Source of the DNA: Gracilimonas sp046602855
Lineage (GTDB): Bacteria > Bacteroidota > Rhodothermia > Balneolales > Balneolaceae
Assembly (NCBI RefSeq): GCF_046602855.1
Contig: NZ_JBKINJ010000002.1
Location: 744,001 to 808,000, forward strand
Direction of reading: 5' to 3'
Length of the DNA stretch: 64,000 nucleotides
This document shows positions 35,945 to 44,565 of the stretch, piece after piece. Within the stretch, counting starts at the first letter, position 1. The number at the start of each line of letters is the position of its first letter. The notes under the pieces are model-generated. The model was not told where the DNA came from. It made no database searches and was given only the letters and a program-made list of their open reading frames with translations. The translations under genes and the position numbers were made by a program.

Positions 35945-36520
35945 ATGAAAAAACTTTTACTTTTTATACTCCCAATTCTTTTTTTCGGATGTAGCAGAAA
36001 CCCGGACGTGATCGACGACATGGGGGATGCTTCATTCCAGCTTATGGATCAGGACAGTGCTGCTGTGTCTTTCCCAGACGATTTTCAGGGAAAATACGTT
36101 GTCATGGGATTCATTTATACCAACTGCCCTGATATATGTTCGCTCATCACTCAGAACCTGATGAAGATCCAGAAAGATCTGAACTACCCTGAGGATGTTG
36201 AATTTGTAGCTGCCACTTTTGATCCGGTGCGTGATACGCCCACTACCCTGAAGCAATACGCCAGCTCATTTGGAATAGATGAGGGGTTTACATTTCTGAC
36301 TGGTGATTCAACTGAAGTTTTTGCCTTGATGGATAGCGCCAGGGTACGAAGTCAGGTTTCTATGACTCAGACCACTGAAGATGGACGTGAGTTGTATTTT
36401 ATTAACCACTCCGACAAGATCATGGTGCTCGATAAAAAATCGCGGGTTATTTTTGAATACGGTGGGAGCCAGAAAGTAGTACCATCAATTGTAGTTGAAG
36501 ATCTAAATAGAGTACGATGA
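35945..36520 (+). CDS. SCO1/SenC family copper chaperone lipoprotein
   Basis: 191 residues with a lipobox (FFGC, Cys16). Thioredoxin-like fold carrying the SCO Cu-binding set: CPDIC with Cys61 and Cys65, and His155 in INHSDK. SCO proteins deliver or reduce copper for the CuA centre of cytochrome oxidase. It overlaps the PCuAC gene by four bases (ATGA), a typical coupled pair. Confidence 0.93.
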   Translation: MKKLLLFILPILFFGCSRNPDVIDDMGDASFQLMDQDSAAVSFPDDFQGKYVVMGFIYTNCPDICSLITQNLMKIQKDLNYPEDVEFVAATFDPVRDTPTTLKQYASSFGIDEGFTFLTGDSTEVFALMDSARVRSQVSMTQTTEDGRELYFINHSDKIMVLDKKSRVIFEYGGSQKVVPSIVVEDLNRVR

Positions 36521-36963
36521 GAAATTTATTAATTGGGTTATTGGCGTTAGGCATTTTGGTTTCGGCTTGTAGTACTGAAAAAAAACAGGAAACAGAAGCG
36601 GGTGTCATTGAAGAACCGGTAGAACAAAGAGTACGGCCAGCAGCAAGTGGTGGGACAAGCGCTGCCTATTTTACCTATACAAATAAACTTAATGAGCCTG
36701 ACACCCTACTTGGAGTTAGCAGTGCCGTTGCAGCCTTGACCCAGATCCATGAAACATATGAGACAGAAGACGGGATGATGGGAATGCGTGAGAAAAAAAA
36801 TCTCTCGGTTCAGCCCAAAGATACAATGGTTTTTAAGCAAGGTGGTTTGCACGTCATGCTTATTCAGCTTGATAAGAACCTGAGTACCGGGGATTCCGTG
36901 TCAGTAATACTGCAATTGAGTAAGGCCGGTGAGATTGAGATCAAATTGCCGGTAAAAAATTGA
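36517..36963 (+). CDS. Copper chaperone PCu(A)C family lipoprotein
   Basis: 148 residues; lipobox VSAC with Cys18. The copper site of the family is present: H78, M90 and the HxM at 112-114, with the M90-X21-H112 spacing expected. PCu(A)C proteins bind Cu(I) and pass it, together with SCO, to the CuA site. The start overlaps the SCO stop, the end overlaps the methyltransferase start. Confidence 0.9.
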   Translation: MRNLLIGLLALGILVSACSTEKKQETEAGVIEEPVEQRVRPAASGGTSAAYFTYTNKLNEPDTLLGVSSAVAALTQIHETYETEDGMMGMREKKNLSVQPKDTMVFKQGGLHVMLIQLDKNLSTGDSVSVILQLSKAGEIEIKLPVKN

Positions 36964-37580
36964 GTAAAAAGCTAACCTCAGAATCTTATTCTAAAGACGC
37001 CCGTAACTATGAGGAAACATGGGCGAATTATCTGGATCATACGCACGCAAAATTGCTTGCCGAATTTAAAAGTAACCCGGATGATGAGATACTTGATGTA
37101 AGTGCAGGAACGGGTTTGTTTGCGGAACATCTGATAGAGGCAGAATATGAATTTGATACAATGACTCTTAATGATGTGTCGGCAGGAATGCTCAAGCTGG
37201 CAAGACAGCGATTTGAGGGTAGGGTAGATCTAAATTTCACGTGTTTTTTTGCTGAAGAACTGGGTTTTGAAGACTCTGCTTTTGATATCGTAATATCGAT
37301 GAGTGCCTTTCATAATTATGCAGAGCAAGAAAAGGCATTGCATCAAATACATAGGGTTTTAAAGGCCGATGGTTGTTTTTACCTATTAGACTGGAACAGG
37401 ACAGGACTGTTTAGTTTGATCAACTACGGAATCAGTAAAATGGTACCTGAAATTATCAACACTAGGTCGGCCACAGAAACCAGAAAGATGCTGAATGAAA
37501 GAACCTTCCGTGTAATGGTTGAAAAGGAGTGGAGATATAAATATTGGGAGTTTTATCTTTTTAAAGCTTTTAAAGAATAA
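36960..37580 (+). CDS. Class I SAM-dependent methyltransferase
   Basis: 206 residues from TTG 36960, overlapping the PCuAC stop as TTGA. Methyltransf_11/25 fold: motif I ILDVSAGTGLFA (about 43-54), acidic residue of motif II in TLNDVSAG, and ISMSAFHNY / LHQIHRVLKADG downstream. The cysteines required by ArsM arsenite methyltransferases are absent. Substrate is unknown. The tight coupling to the copper chaperones is unusual and points to a role in the same respiratory or copper process, but this is inference. Confidence 0.82.
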   Translation: MSKKLTSESYSKDARNYEETWANYLDHTHAKLLAEFKSNPDDEILDVSAGTGLFAEHLIEAEYEFDTMTLNDVSAGMLKLARQRFEGRVDLNFTCFFAEELGFEDSAFDIVISMSAFHNYAEQEKALHQIHRVLKADGCFYLLDWNRTGLFSLINYGISKMVPEIINTRSATETRKMLNERTFRVMVEKEWRYKYWEFYLFKAFKE

Positions 37581-37607
37581 AACTACCGGTTGAGGGAGGG
37601 CAGGAAA

Positions 37608-37622
37608 AGCCTATTTGAGGCT
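37608..37622 (-). terminator. Weak terminator of the DUF4402 gene
   Basis: On the minus strand AGCCT-CAAAT-AGGCT is followed by TTTT, 35 bases past the stop of the DUF4402 gene; convergent with the methyltransferase. Confidence 0.4.
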
Positions 37623-37657
37623 ATTTAGCTGGCCGTTAGTTTCTAAATCTTTCCAAA

Positions 37658-38074
37658 TCAATAATATTCAACCACTGCAGTGATGGCGCCCTGATAGTGA
37701 CCGCTTAGTTGCTGTAGGTCACTTACTGTACCATTAATGGATATCTGATGCTCACCATTATCAGAAATTGTCTGATCCGCGGCTAATTCTTCAAAATCAA
37801 GCGTTTCACCATTCCCGTTTGTTATCTGATCGGTGTTTTGAATATGAACATTGACGTCAGAACCGGGTGTAGTAACGAGAGTAAATGCACCGGCTTCAAA
37901 ATCTTCAAAAGCATTAACAGAAGTGAAGTCGATGAGGTGTTCGCTCAAAGTAGTAAAACTTGCACCGCTAATTACTTCTACCCGGGCTTGCATTACGGCG
38001 GTTACCTGTGCATTAGTTTGGAGAATAGATCCGGAAACTAAACAGATCAGTATGGAGAGAATTAGTGTTTTCAT
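37658..38074 (-). CDS. DUF4402-like secreted protein
   Basis: 138 residues: signal peptide (about 1-22, ending TNAQ), then a beta-rich domain with the pattern FTLVTTPGSDVNVHI and NGTVSDLQQLSGHYQGAITAVVEYY, typical of DUF4402 proteins that resemble fimbrial or spore-coat subunits. It stands alone. Function is unknown; the ending GxYxGxITVTVxY is a good family marker. Confidence 0.7.
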   Translation of the reverse strand: MKTLILSILICLVSGSILQTNAQVTAVMQARVEVISGASFTTLSEHLIDFTSVNAFEDFEAGAFTLVTTPGSDVNVHIQNTDQITNGNGETLDFEELAADQTISDNGEHQISINGTVSDLQQLSGHYQGAITAVVEYY

Positions 38075-38278
38075 TGAATCTCTTGTTTTATTTCACCTGC
38101 AATTTATTAATTATTCTTAATATTAAAAAATCTTAATGTTATGAAGGGTAGTAAACCTCTCCCTTGATGACCAAAAATGCCCTAAATGGAGGGTTCAGGG
38201 GTGATTTTTACACTTATTAGAAAATAAGGTTAAGCCTTTGTGGTGAGCCAATTATTAGAAAAACCCAAATATTGCTGA

Positions 38279-38776
38279 TCAGATGCGTAGAAATCGTTTG
38301 ATCTTGATCATTCTTGCACGCTTTTTCAATTGGATCAGTTTTTCAGGTGAGAGTCCGGCTTCGTCCGGATTTAATTCAACATCTTTTAAAGCGTTTTCGG
38401 GATCTAATACACCCAGATGATTGATAAAAGTTGTCAGATGAGAGCGGAGATAGTTACTTCTGTTTTTATCCAAAAGGTCGAGAATGGTGTCCCATTTTTC
38501 CGGTTTTACTGAACATTCAATACCAAGCCCAATAGCGTCAGAGTTGTCAGTACTATTAAGGCAAATTTCAAGCTGCAGTTCCAGACTTTTAGGGAGAGGT
38601 TCAGGGCGCAGTAACTTTGGACCTTTATGTTTTTGATAGCCCTTGGGAAAAAAACTCTTCCACATTTCACCGGTAGAGGGGTCATGATAATATACTTCGA
38701 ACGTTTCAAGGTTCTTGCGAAGTGGAACCATGCTGTTAATGCGTTCGATCTGTCGTTTGTTATCAATGATATACAT
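38279..38776 (-). CDS. Hypothetical cytosolic protein
   Basis: 165 residues, no signal or membrane segment. An N-terminal beta-rich half (EVYYHDPSTGEMWKSFFPKGY) and a charged helical C-terminus ending in KRARMIKIKRFLRI. No family recognised. The gene is separate from its neighbours; the tRNA-Pro gene is upstream and transcribed in the same direction but ends in a terminator. Confidence 0.55.
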   Translation of the reverse strand: MYIIDNKRQIERINSMVPLRKNLETFEVYYHDPSTGEMWKSFFPKGYQKHKGPKLLRPEPLPKSLELQLEICLNSTDNSDAIGLGIECSVKPEKWDTILDLLDKNRSNYLRSHLTTFINHLGVLDPENALKDVELNPDEAGLSPEKLIQLKKRARMIKIKRFLRI

Positions 38777-38854
38777 AATGGTACGGTCTTATGTGTGTCT
38801 GATCATTTTTACCTGAACCTATACATAAAGTTCCCTGAGAGAAATTTGTTACAA

Positions 38855-38891
38855 TTAAAAAAGGGATGTCAGTATAATACTGACATCCCTT
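38855..38891 (-). terminator. Strong terminator of the tRNA-Pro gene
   Basis: A perfect 14-bp stem (38861-38874 with 38878-38891) just past the tRNA 3' end, followed on the minus strand by a six-T run. Confidence 0.93.
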
Positions 38892-38896
38892 ATCAA

Positions 38897-38972
<76 letters not shown>

Positions 38973-39031
38973 ATCATTGCTATAAAGATACGCCCTTTGT
39001 GGCCTGTCTTCAATTCTAATTAATGTATAAT

Positions 39032-39436
39032 CTAGGATTCTTTTTTACTTTGGCACAGCTCTACCAAAACCCCGTTGTTGTCTTTAGGATGCACAAAAGC
39101 CACCAGTTTGTTGTCGGCCCCATCCTTGGGTTGTTCATTCAATACGGTGAACCCTTCTTTTCTGAGGCGGTCGAGTTCTGCGTGGATATCTTCCACTTCA
39201 AAGGCGACGTGATGCAGTCCTTCCCCTTTTTTAGCCACATACTTTGCAATCACGGAATCATCATTTATGGGGCCAAGTAGCTCAACTTTAGATTCCCCGG
39301 TTTGAAAGAAGACGGTTTCTACCTTTTCACTTTCAACCACTTCCGTTTTGGTTGGTTTACTGTTCAGGATCCTGGAGTAGGTTTCAGTTGCTGATTTGAT
39401 ATCTTTGACAGCAATACCAATGTGATCAATATGCAT
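39032..39436 (-). CDS. mce: Methylmalonyl-CoA epimerase
   Basis: 134 residues, one VOC (glyoxalase-like) unit pair. The metal-binding positions fit the family: His5 in IDHIGIAV, Glu in VELLGP, His in GLHHVAFEV and Glu in GVLVELCQ. The enzyme interconverts (R)- and (S)-methylmalonyl-CoA in propionate and branched-chain amino acid breakdown. The mutase genes are not in this window, so it acts at a distance. It has a short spacer to the tRNA-Pro gene. Confidence 0.93.
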   Translation of the reverse strand: MHIDHIGIAVKDIKSATETYSRILNSKPTKTEVVESEKVETVFFQTGESKVELLGPINDDSVIAKYVAKKGEGLHHVAFEVEDIHAELDRLRKEGFTVLNEQPKDGADNKLVAFVHPKDNNGVLVELCQSKKES

Positions 39437-39756
39437 AGTGTATTAAATATGATTTAAATTAATGATGAACCGAAGCAGTTAATAACTGAAACATGCCTGA
39501 AAGCTGGATCAAGTCTTTTATTGTGAATCTAAATATGCTCATCAGGAAACAGAAATAGTTAACATTAACGGAGAGTATGTGCTATGTACAAAGGAAATAA
39601 TTTATCTTTAAGTTAATCTTCATGAAATTGGGTAATTATAAGTAACATATAGGTTTATTGAGAGTACAAGAATTTCACCCTCATGGTCAAAAAACGTTTT
39701 AAAAGTTATATTAATTTTATTGAAATATCAGCAGCCGTAAAAAGTAATCAAATTAC
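39437..39756. other. 320-base divergent spacer, no gene recognised
   Basis: AT-rich. It must hold promoters for the epimerase and the AI-2E family transporter. A TATCTTTA box occurs at 39603-39610 on the plus strand but lies 147 bases from the transporter start. A 29-codon open frame at 39683-39772 overlaps the transporter start and has no ribosome-binding site; it is not called. Confidence 0.45.
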
Positions 39757-40857
39757 ATGCCTAAAAAGTTAATGCACCATCCCCTTTCTTCGCAAGAAAA
39801 CTATCCCTTTTGGTTTAAAACGACGATAATTTTAATTGGTCTGAGCCTGCTGATCACTTTACTTACTTCAGCAAAATTCATTTTAATGCCGGTGGCATTT
39901 TCTGCTTTCCTGGCGATGCTTTTGAACCCGCTTGTTAAGTTGTTTGAGAAACTTAAGGTTGGTAAGGCTTTAAGCATCCTTTTGACAATGATCGTTGTCA
40001 TCGTTGTTTTAGCCGGTATCCTATTTCTGATATCAGTACAGTTCACTCAATTTGCTGAGCGCGTTCCTGAAGTAACAGAAAAGTTGAAAACAGTATCTGG
40101 GCAGGCTATAGGTTTTCTTGAGGAGCAAGTAGGAATTTCTCAGGAGGAACAGAGTAAATATATTGAGCAGGGTATCAATAACCTGATTGATCAGAGTGGC
40201 AATCTTGTGAGTTCTGTAGTGGGTGCAACAACCAACATGTTTACGGTTTTAGGACTGTTGCCTATATTTGTTTTCTTCATGTTGTATTATCAGGATATGT
40301 ATCGGGTCTTCTTTCAGAAATTATTTGCTGCAAAAAAAGGAGATTATACTCATGTAAATAATTTACTGGACCGCATTCAGGAAGTGACTCAAAATTATTT
40401 GGGCGGAATGCTGACAGTGATAGGAATTTTGGCTCTTTTGAATACCATTGGGTTATTCATAATTGGCCTTGAACATGCCCTTTTCTTTGGCGTGTTTGCT
40501 TCTCTGCTTGCTATCATACCTTATATCGGTATAATTATAGGAGCTTTGCCGCCACTTTTATTTGCTTTGTTACTGACAGACTCTCTAATCGCCCCATTAC
40601 TGGTGATCGCTGTCTTTTCAACGGTTCAGTTTCTGGAAGGTAATTTTATAACGCCAAACATCGTAGGTTCAAAAGTCTCTATAAATCCATTTGTTGCTAT
40701 GCTGGCACTTATCGTTGGCGGGCAATTATGGGGCATCTCAGGTATGATCCTTTTCGTGCCCTTGATCGGTATCCTTAAGGTGATATTTGACCAGATTCCT
40801 GAACTTAAACCTTATGGATATTTACTGGGGAATACGATTGAATACAATAAAGATTGA
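39757..40857 (+). CDS. AI-2E family transporter
   Basis: 366 residues with seven to eight membrane helices and the family pattern: N-terminal helical pair (KFILMPVAFSAFLAMLLNPLV), a soluble segment (about 90-145), and the conserved PYIGIIIGALPP and GNFITPNIVGSKVSINPF motifs. Members include TqsA and Na+/H+ antiporter-like proteins; actual substrate varies. Overlaps the next gene by one base (TGATG). Confidence 0.88.
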   Translation: MPKKLMHHPLSSQENYPFWFKTTIILIGLSLLITLLTSAKFILMPVAFSAFLAMLLNPLVKLFEKLKVGKALSILLTMIVVIVVLAGILFLISVQFTQFAERVPEVTEKLKTVSGQAIGFLEEQVGISQEEQSKYIEQGINNLIDQSGNLVSSVVGATTNMFTVLGLLPIFVFFMLYYQDMYRVFFQKLFAAKKGDYTHVNNLLDRIQEVTQNYLGGMLTVIGILALLNTIGLFIIGLEHALFFGVFASLLAIIPYIGIIIGALPPLLFALLLTDSLIAPLLVIAVFSTVQFLEGNFITPNIVGSKVSINPFVAMLALIVGGQLWGISGMILFVPLIGILKVIFDQIPELKPYGYLLGNTIEYNKD

Positions 40858-41642
40858 TGGCTTTAATTTTCCGAAGTATTGTCTATCTAATGCTCTTTTT
40901 TATAGTCTCTTCTTGTGCGGAGCAGTCAAATGGAAGGAGCCACTATTTTCTGAACGGATATGAAAATCTGGAATTCAGGGATGAAAATGGGAATGTTGTT
41001 TCACCTAGAGAATTCATCACAAGTGGAAATACGAATGGGGCACGCCATTATATGATCCGGGATACAAGCTTAAATTTAGTTCATAGAAGATCGGGGGATC
41101 CATACTCAGGCTATATCAGAACTTTTCATCGGCATAGATACAATATCCAGGCCGAATTTGATGAGGGCAAGATATTCAGATTAAGATATTGGTACCCAAA
41201 CCGTACTTTGGCAATGGATCAAAATTTCATTGAAAAGACAATGTCATTATGGAATTCGACCGGGAATCTTATGGCATCTGCCAACAAGGATGAGATGTAT
41301 TATTATTACTCCGGTTCTCAAGGTATCAAGGAGATCATCATGGATACAATGCATAGTTACTACGACAGAGAAGGCCAGCTCGAGCGTTATACTGTAAGAA
41401 GGGATTCAGCAAGTATCCATTTTGACAGTGCCGGTACTATGCGCCGGTATTTTCCTTTTAAAGCAGGTGTTGGATTTCATGGGATAGTTAAAGAATGGCA
41501 TGCAAACGGCCATCTCAAAGTGATCGGTGAGTATGTAAATGGTCGTCAGTCGGGTGATTGGGTAGAATATGACAGTCTTGGTAATGAAGTGAAACGGGAA
41601 AGGTACCCGGATCGCAAAATTGGAAATAGGACTCTAAATTGA
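40857..41642 (+). CDS. Lipoprotein with MORN-like YwqK repeats
   Basis: 261 residues from ATG 40857, overlapping the transporter stop. The lipobox ends in VSSC (Cys20). The C-terminal part carries repeats of the type EWHANGHLKVIGEYVNGRQSGDWVEYDSLGN, as in YwqK/MORN proteins. Database names such as antitoxin for this repeat are inherited and not supported by context here. The stop lies nine bases inside the convergent flavin reductase gene. Confidence 0.7.
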   Translation: MALIFRSIVYLMLFFIVSSCAEQSNGRSHYFLNGYENLEFRDENGNVVSPREFITSGNTNGARHYMIRDTSLNLVHRRSGDPYSGYIRTFHRHRYNIQAEFDEGKIFRLRYWYPNRTLAMDQNFIEKTMSLWNSTGNLMASANKDEMYYYYSGSQGIKEIIMDTMHSYYDREGQLERYTVRRDSASIHFDSAGTMRRYFPFKAGVGFHGIVKEWHANGHLKVIGEYVNGRQSGDWVEYDSLGNEVKRERYPDRKIGNRTLN

Positions 41643-42242
41643 GGAAACATCGCCCGGAAAGAAAAGGTCGCGAACGTGTGTGTAGTTTGCCGCCATTCTT
41701 CCGATTGGGTCATATTTCTGGTAATTCACCTTATCGTTTTCCATGTACACTTCATCATTGATGTGGTAGCAAACGAGTTCAGCGATTATCTGATTAAAAT
41801 TACCAAATTCAAGAACCTCCCGAAGAATGCATTCCATACTGATGGGAGCCTCAGCGACCCGCGGAGCAGTCACAATTTTACTTTCAGCTACGGTCAGGCC
41901 GGCTTCTTCAAATTCACTGACATCCTTAGGGTAGACAATGCTGCAATGGTGCATCTTATCGGCAAGTGAAGCTGAAGTCATATTGATCACAAAATCACCA
42001 CATTCCCTGATGTTGGCAAGCGTGTCTTTATCACCTGTTTTTCCAACGTTTTCAGCCGGGCCACTGGCGATCATGAACATTATTGGATTAGTGGAAATGA
42101 CATTGAAAAAACTATAAGGAGCAAGATTTGGGATCCCGCTTTTTCCAACAGATGATATCCATGCAATGGGTCTTGGGACTACAGTACCTTTGACAAGTTT
42201 TACGATATCAACTTCCGAGAATTGGGTTTTGTCGATGATCAC
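41634..42242 (-). CDS. Flavin reductase family (FMN-binding split barrel) protein
   Basis: 202 residues from GTG 42242. The fold is marked by GTVVPRPIAWISSVGKSGIPNLAPYSFFNVIST near the N-terminus and DFVINMTSASL / IVTAPRVAEAPISMECIL later. It should bind FMN and reduce flavin or act on a small molecule with NAD(P)H. The 3' end overlaps the lipoprotein gene by nine bases. Partner oxygenase is not evident. Confidence 0.88.
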   Translation of the reverse strand: MIIDKTQFSEVDIVKLVKGTVVPRPIAWISSVGKSGIPNLAPYSFFNVISTNPIMFMIASGPAENVGKTGDKDTLANIRECGDFVINMTSASLADKMHHCSIVYPKDVSEFEEAGLTVAESKIVTAPRVAEAPISMECILREVLEFGNFNQIIAELVCYHINDEVYMENDKVNYQKYDPIGRMAANYTHVRDLFFPGDVSSI

Positions 42243-42324
42243 TTCGAAATAATTAGAGGTTAAAATTCAGGCCAAAGGTAGCTAATTTTCGATACCATGC
42301 ATAATGAACCAAATTTGAAGGGAC

Positions 42325-44085
42325 CTACCTTGCCTTAAAAAAATCCATCACTTCATCAGCACTTTTTGCATTTAATACACGGTCTTTTCCATATTTTCCC
42401 TTTCGGGCAATCCGAACTCCGAATTCAATGTCATCAATACCCTCGATAGTATGAGCATCAGGATTGATTGACGTCATCATGCCCGTCTCCCGGGCTATAT
42501 TTCCAAATCTCCAGTCGATATCCAGTCGGTGAGGATTTGCGTTGATCTCAATTGCCGTGTTGTGTTCAGCGGCTAATGCAACGAGTTCATTGAGGTCAAG
42601 ATCGCTGCCGTTTCGTTTTAAAAGCAGGCGACCTGTTGGGTGTCCAAGGATTCTTGTATATGGGTTCTTTATAGCATTCCGCATGCGTTGCATCATCTGT
42701 TCACGAGGCATGTTAAGGGATTGGTGCACGCTGGCAACAACAAAATCGAATCCATCCAAGACCTCATCTTCATAATCGAGAGAACCGTCTGTAAGGATAT
42801 CAGATTCGATCCCTTTGAATATGACGAAATCTTTTCCGGCTTCTCTGAATTCTTCGTTCAGCTGGTCGATCTCATCCCACTGTTTTTTGATCTTATCAAA
42901 AGAAAGTCCGCCTGCATAGGCTGCCGTTTTGGAATGGTCAGTTAATCCGAGGTATTCATAACCACGAACCATGCAAGCCTCAGCCATCTCCCGGATCGAA
43001 TATTTACCGTCACTGTAAGTACTGTGAGCATGAATGACTCCACGAATATCATCGTCTGTGATTAGTTCCAGAGTGTTCTGTTTTTCGTAGATATCAAATT
43101 CTCCACGGTCTTCCCGGAGTTCAGGTGGCACAAAATGGAGATCCAGTTTTTTATAAATATCTGCTTCACTATTGAACGCAATAGGCGAATCAAAATCAGT
43201 CTCGCCTTCATTATTCAGTTTGAAGAGGCCATATTCATTTAATCCCATGCCGCGTTCACGGGCGCGTTGCCTCATCACTACATTATGCTCTTTGCTTCCG
43301 GTAAAGTACATGAGTGCAGCCGGAAACTCCTTGTTTGATACGATCCTAAGATCAACCTGCCGGCCTTCTTTGGTTCTTACTGAACTCTTGGTATCACCGC
43401 GTCCCAATATTTCAGTAACGCGTTCATGGTTGGTAAATACATCGAAAAGATCTTCAATGTATTCTTTTTCGGCAGCTATCAGAATGTCTATATCTCCAAT
43501 TGTCTCAAGTCCTCTGCGGTATGAACCGGCTACTTCGATCTGCTGCACACCTTCAAGGTCTTTCAGGCTTTCAAATATTGGGGTAGAGATCTCTTTGGCT
43601 TCGTCCAGTCTGCAACGCTCATTGAATTTTTCCATCCACTCAATGGACTTCATGATCTTCTCTGCCGATTTCTTACCCAATCCTGAAAGAGAAGCAACCG
43701 ATCCGTCTTTCAGTCTTTCCTTTAATTCTTCAATCGTACTGATGTCCAGTTCATTGTGGATCTTGTAGGCATTCTTCGGGCCCAGTCCTGAAATATTAAG
43801 CCAATCAACGAGGTCTTCCGGAACCTTTTCCTTAAAGGCTTCGAAAACAGGCATCTTTCCGGTTTCTTCAAGGGCATAGATATCCTCAGCAATGGATTTA
43901 CCTACTCCCTTTATATCCGTAAGGGTTTTGTTCTGAATGTAATCATCGATTCTTCCCTGTAATCCTTCAATGGATTGTGCTGCTCTGTCAAATGCGATGA
44001 CCTTGAAGCGATTCTCGCCGGCAAGCTGCATCAATTGTGAAACTTCACGGAGTTTGGAAGCAATTTCGTCGTTAGTAAAAGGCAT
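42325..44085 (-). CDS. polX: DNA polymerase/3'-5' exonuclease PolX
   Basis: 586 residues. N-terminal family X polymerase: HhH motifs (ISGLGPKNAYKI, LSGLGKKSAEKI), nucleotidyltransferase motif GSYRRG...GDIDILI with the second metal-site strand EGRQVDLRIV. C-terminal PHP exonuclease domain starting at HAHSTYSDG (His352, His354), with TDHS, ESDILTDGSLD, SVHQS, HPTGR, EINANPHR and PDAHT intact. Function: gap-filling and end trimming in base excision repair. It is the last of a tight minus-strand group separated by an inverted repeat. Confidence 0.95.
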   Translation of the reverse strand: MPFTNDEIASKLREVSQLMQLAGENRFKVIAFDRAAQSIEGLQGRIDDYIQNKTLTDIKGVGKSIAEDIYALEETGKMPVFEAFKEKVPEDLVDWLNISGLGPKNAYKIHNELDISTIEELKERLKDGSVASLSGLGKKSAEKIMKSIEWMEKFNERCRLDEAKEISTPIFESLKDLEGVQQIEVAGSYRRGLETIGDIDILIAAEKEYIEDLFDVFTNHERVTEILGRGDTKSSVRTKEGRQVDLRIVSNKEFPAALMYFTGSKEHNVVMRQRARERGMGLNEYGLFKLNNEGETDFDSPIAFNSEADIYKKLDLHFVPPELREDRGEFDIYEKQNTLELITDDDIRGVIHAHSTYSDGKYSIREMAEACMVRGYEYLGLTDHSKTAAYAGGLSFDKIKKQWDEIDQLNEEFREAGKDFVIFKGIESDILTDGSLDYEDEVLDGFDFVVASVHQSLNMPREQMMQRMRNAIKNPYTRILGHPTGRLLLKRNGSDLDLNELVALAAEHNTAIEINANPHRLDIDWRFGNIARETGMMTSINPDAHTIEGIDDIEFGVRIARKGKYGKDRVLNAKSADEVMDFFKAR

Positions 44086-44115
44086 ATTTTAATTTTAAAT
44101 GCGGTAATTAATAAT

Positions 44116-44194
44116 GTTAGGTGCAAGGTGCAAGGTGCAAGGTGCAAGGAATTCAGTAAAAAACACTTGCCCCTTGAACCTAACACCTTGTGCC
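44116..44194. repeat. Tandem heptamer plus inverted arm between polX and yraN
   Basis: GTGCAAG is repeated four times in tandem (44121-44148), preceded by GTTAG. The facing arm (44164-44194) contains CTTGCCCCTTGAACC and CTAACACCTTGTGCC. AAGGtGCAAG (44139-44148) pairs with CTTGCcCCTT (44166-44175) with one mismatch. Same word family as at 9519 and 52246. Confidence 0.75.
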
Positions 44195-44199
44195 TATAT

Positions 44200-44565
44200 C
44201 TACCTATAAGCATCCTCAATATGATTAAATTCCGGTGCTTTATTTTTTTTCTTTACGATACCAATTATATCGAATCTCACAGGCGAATCATGCATATCAT
44301 TTTCCCGGATCCACGCTTCAGCAGCTTTAAATACATTTTTGACTTTGTTTTCCGTTACGTATTCAAAAGGCTGTCCGAATTTAGTGGATGATCTGAGTTT
44401 CACCTCTAAAAATACAATAACAAGACCATCCTGAGCTATGACATCAACTTCAGCACGATCAAAAAAATAATTTCGATCCAGTATTTGCCAGCCTTTAGAT
44501 TTCAGAAATGTACAAGCCAGATCTTCACCGCTATTTCCGATCTCCCGGCGAGATTTATCGGTCAT
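44200..44565 (-). CDS. YraN family protein (UPF0102)
   Basis: 121 residues, normal length. The nuclease-like core is visible as GEDLACTFL near the N-terminus, then DRAEVDVIAQDGLVIVFLEVKLR (Asp, Glu and the ExK pair), typical of endonuclease-fold UPF0102 proteins related to Holliday-junction resolvases. Biochemical role is unproven. The start overlaps the GbsR-type regulator by 11 bases. Confidence 0.92.
   Translation of the reverse strand: MTDKSRREIGNSGEDLACTFLKSKGWQILDRNYFFDRAEVDVIAQDGLVIVFLEVKLRSSTKFGQPFEYVTENKVKNVFKAAEAWIRENDMHDSPVRFDIIGIVKKKNKAPEFNHIEDAYR

Noticed and set aside
36960..37580. ArsM arsenite methyltransferase for the arsenosugar cluster
   Set aside because: Conserved ArsM cysteines are missing and the gene is coupled to copper chaperones 21 kb away.
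38100..38270. Possible decayed gene between the DUF4402 gene and the 38279 gene
   Set aside because: Only short frames with no recognisable similarity; TTATTAGAAAA occurs twice but no structure supports a gene.
39683..39772. 29-codon open frame ahead of the AI-2E transporter, possible leader peptide
   Set aside because: No ribosome-binding site, no regulatory hairpin, and it overlaps the transporter start by 16 bases.
40857..41642. Toxin-antitoxin system suggested by the YwqK name
   Set aside because: The protein is a lipoprotein, coupled to a transporter gene, and no toxin gene is near.
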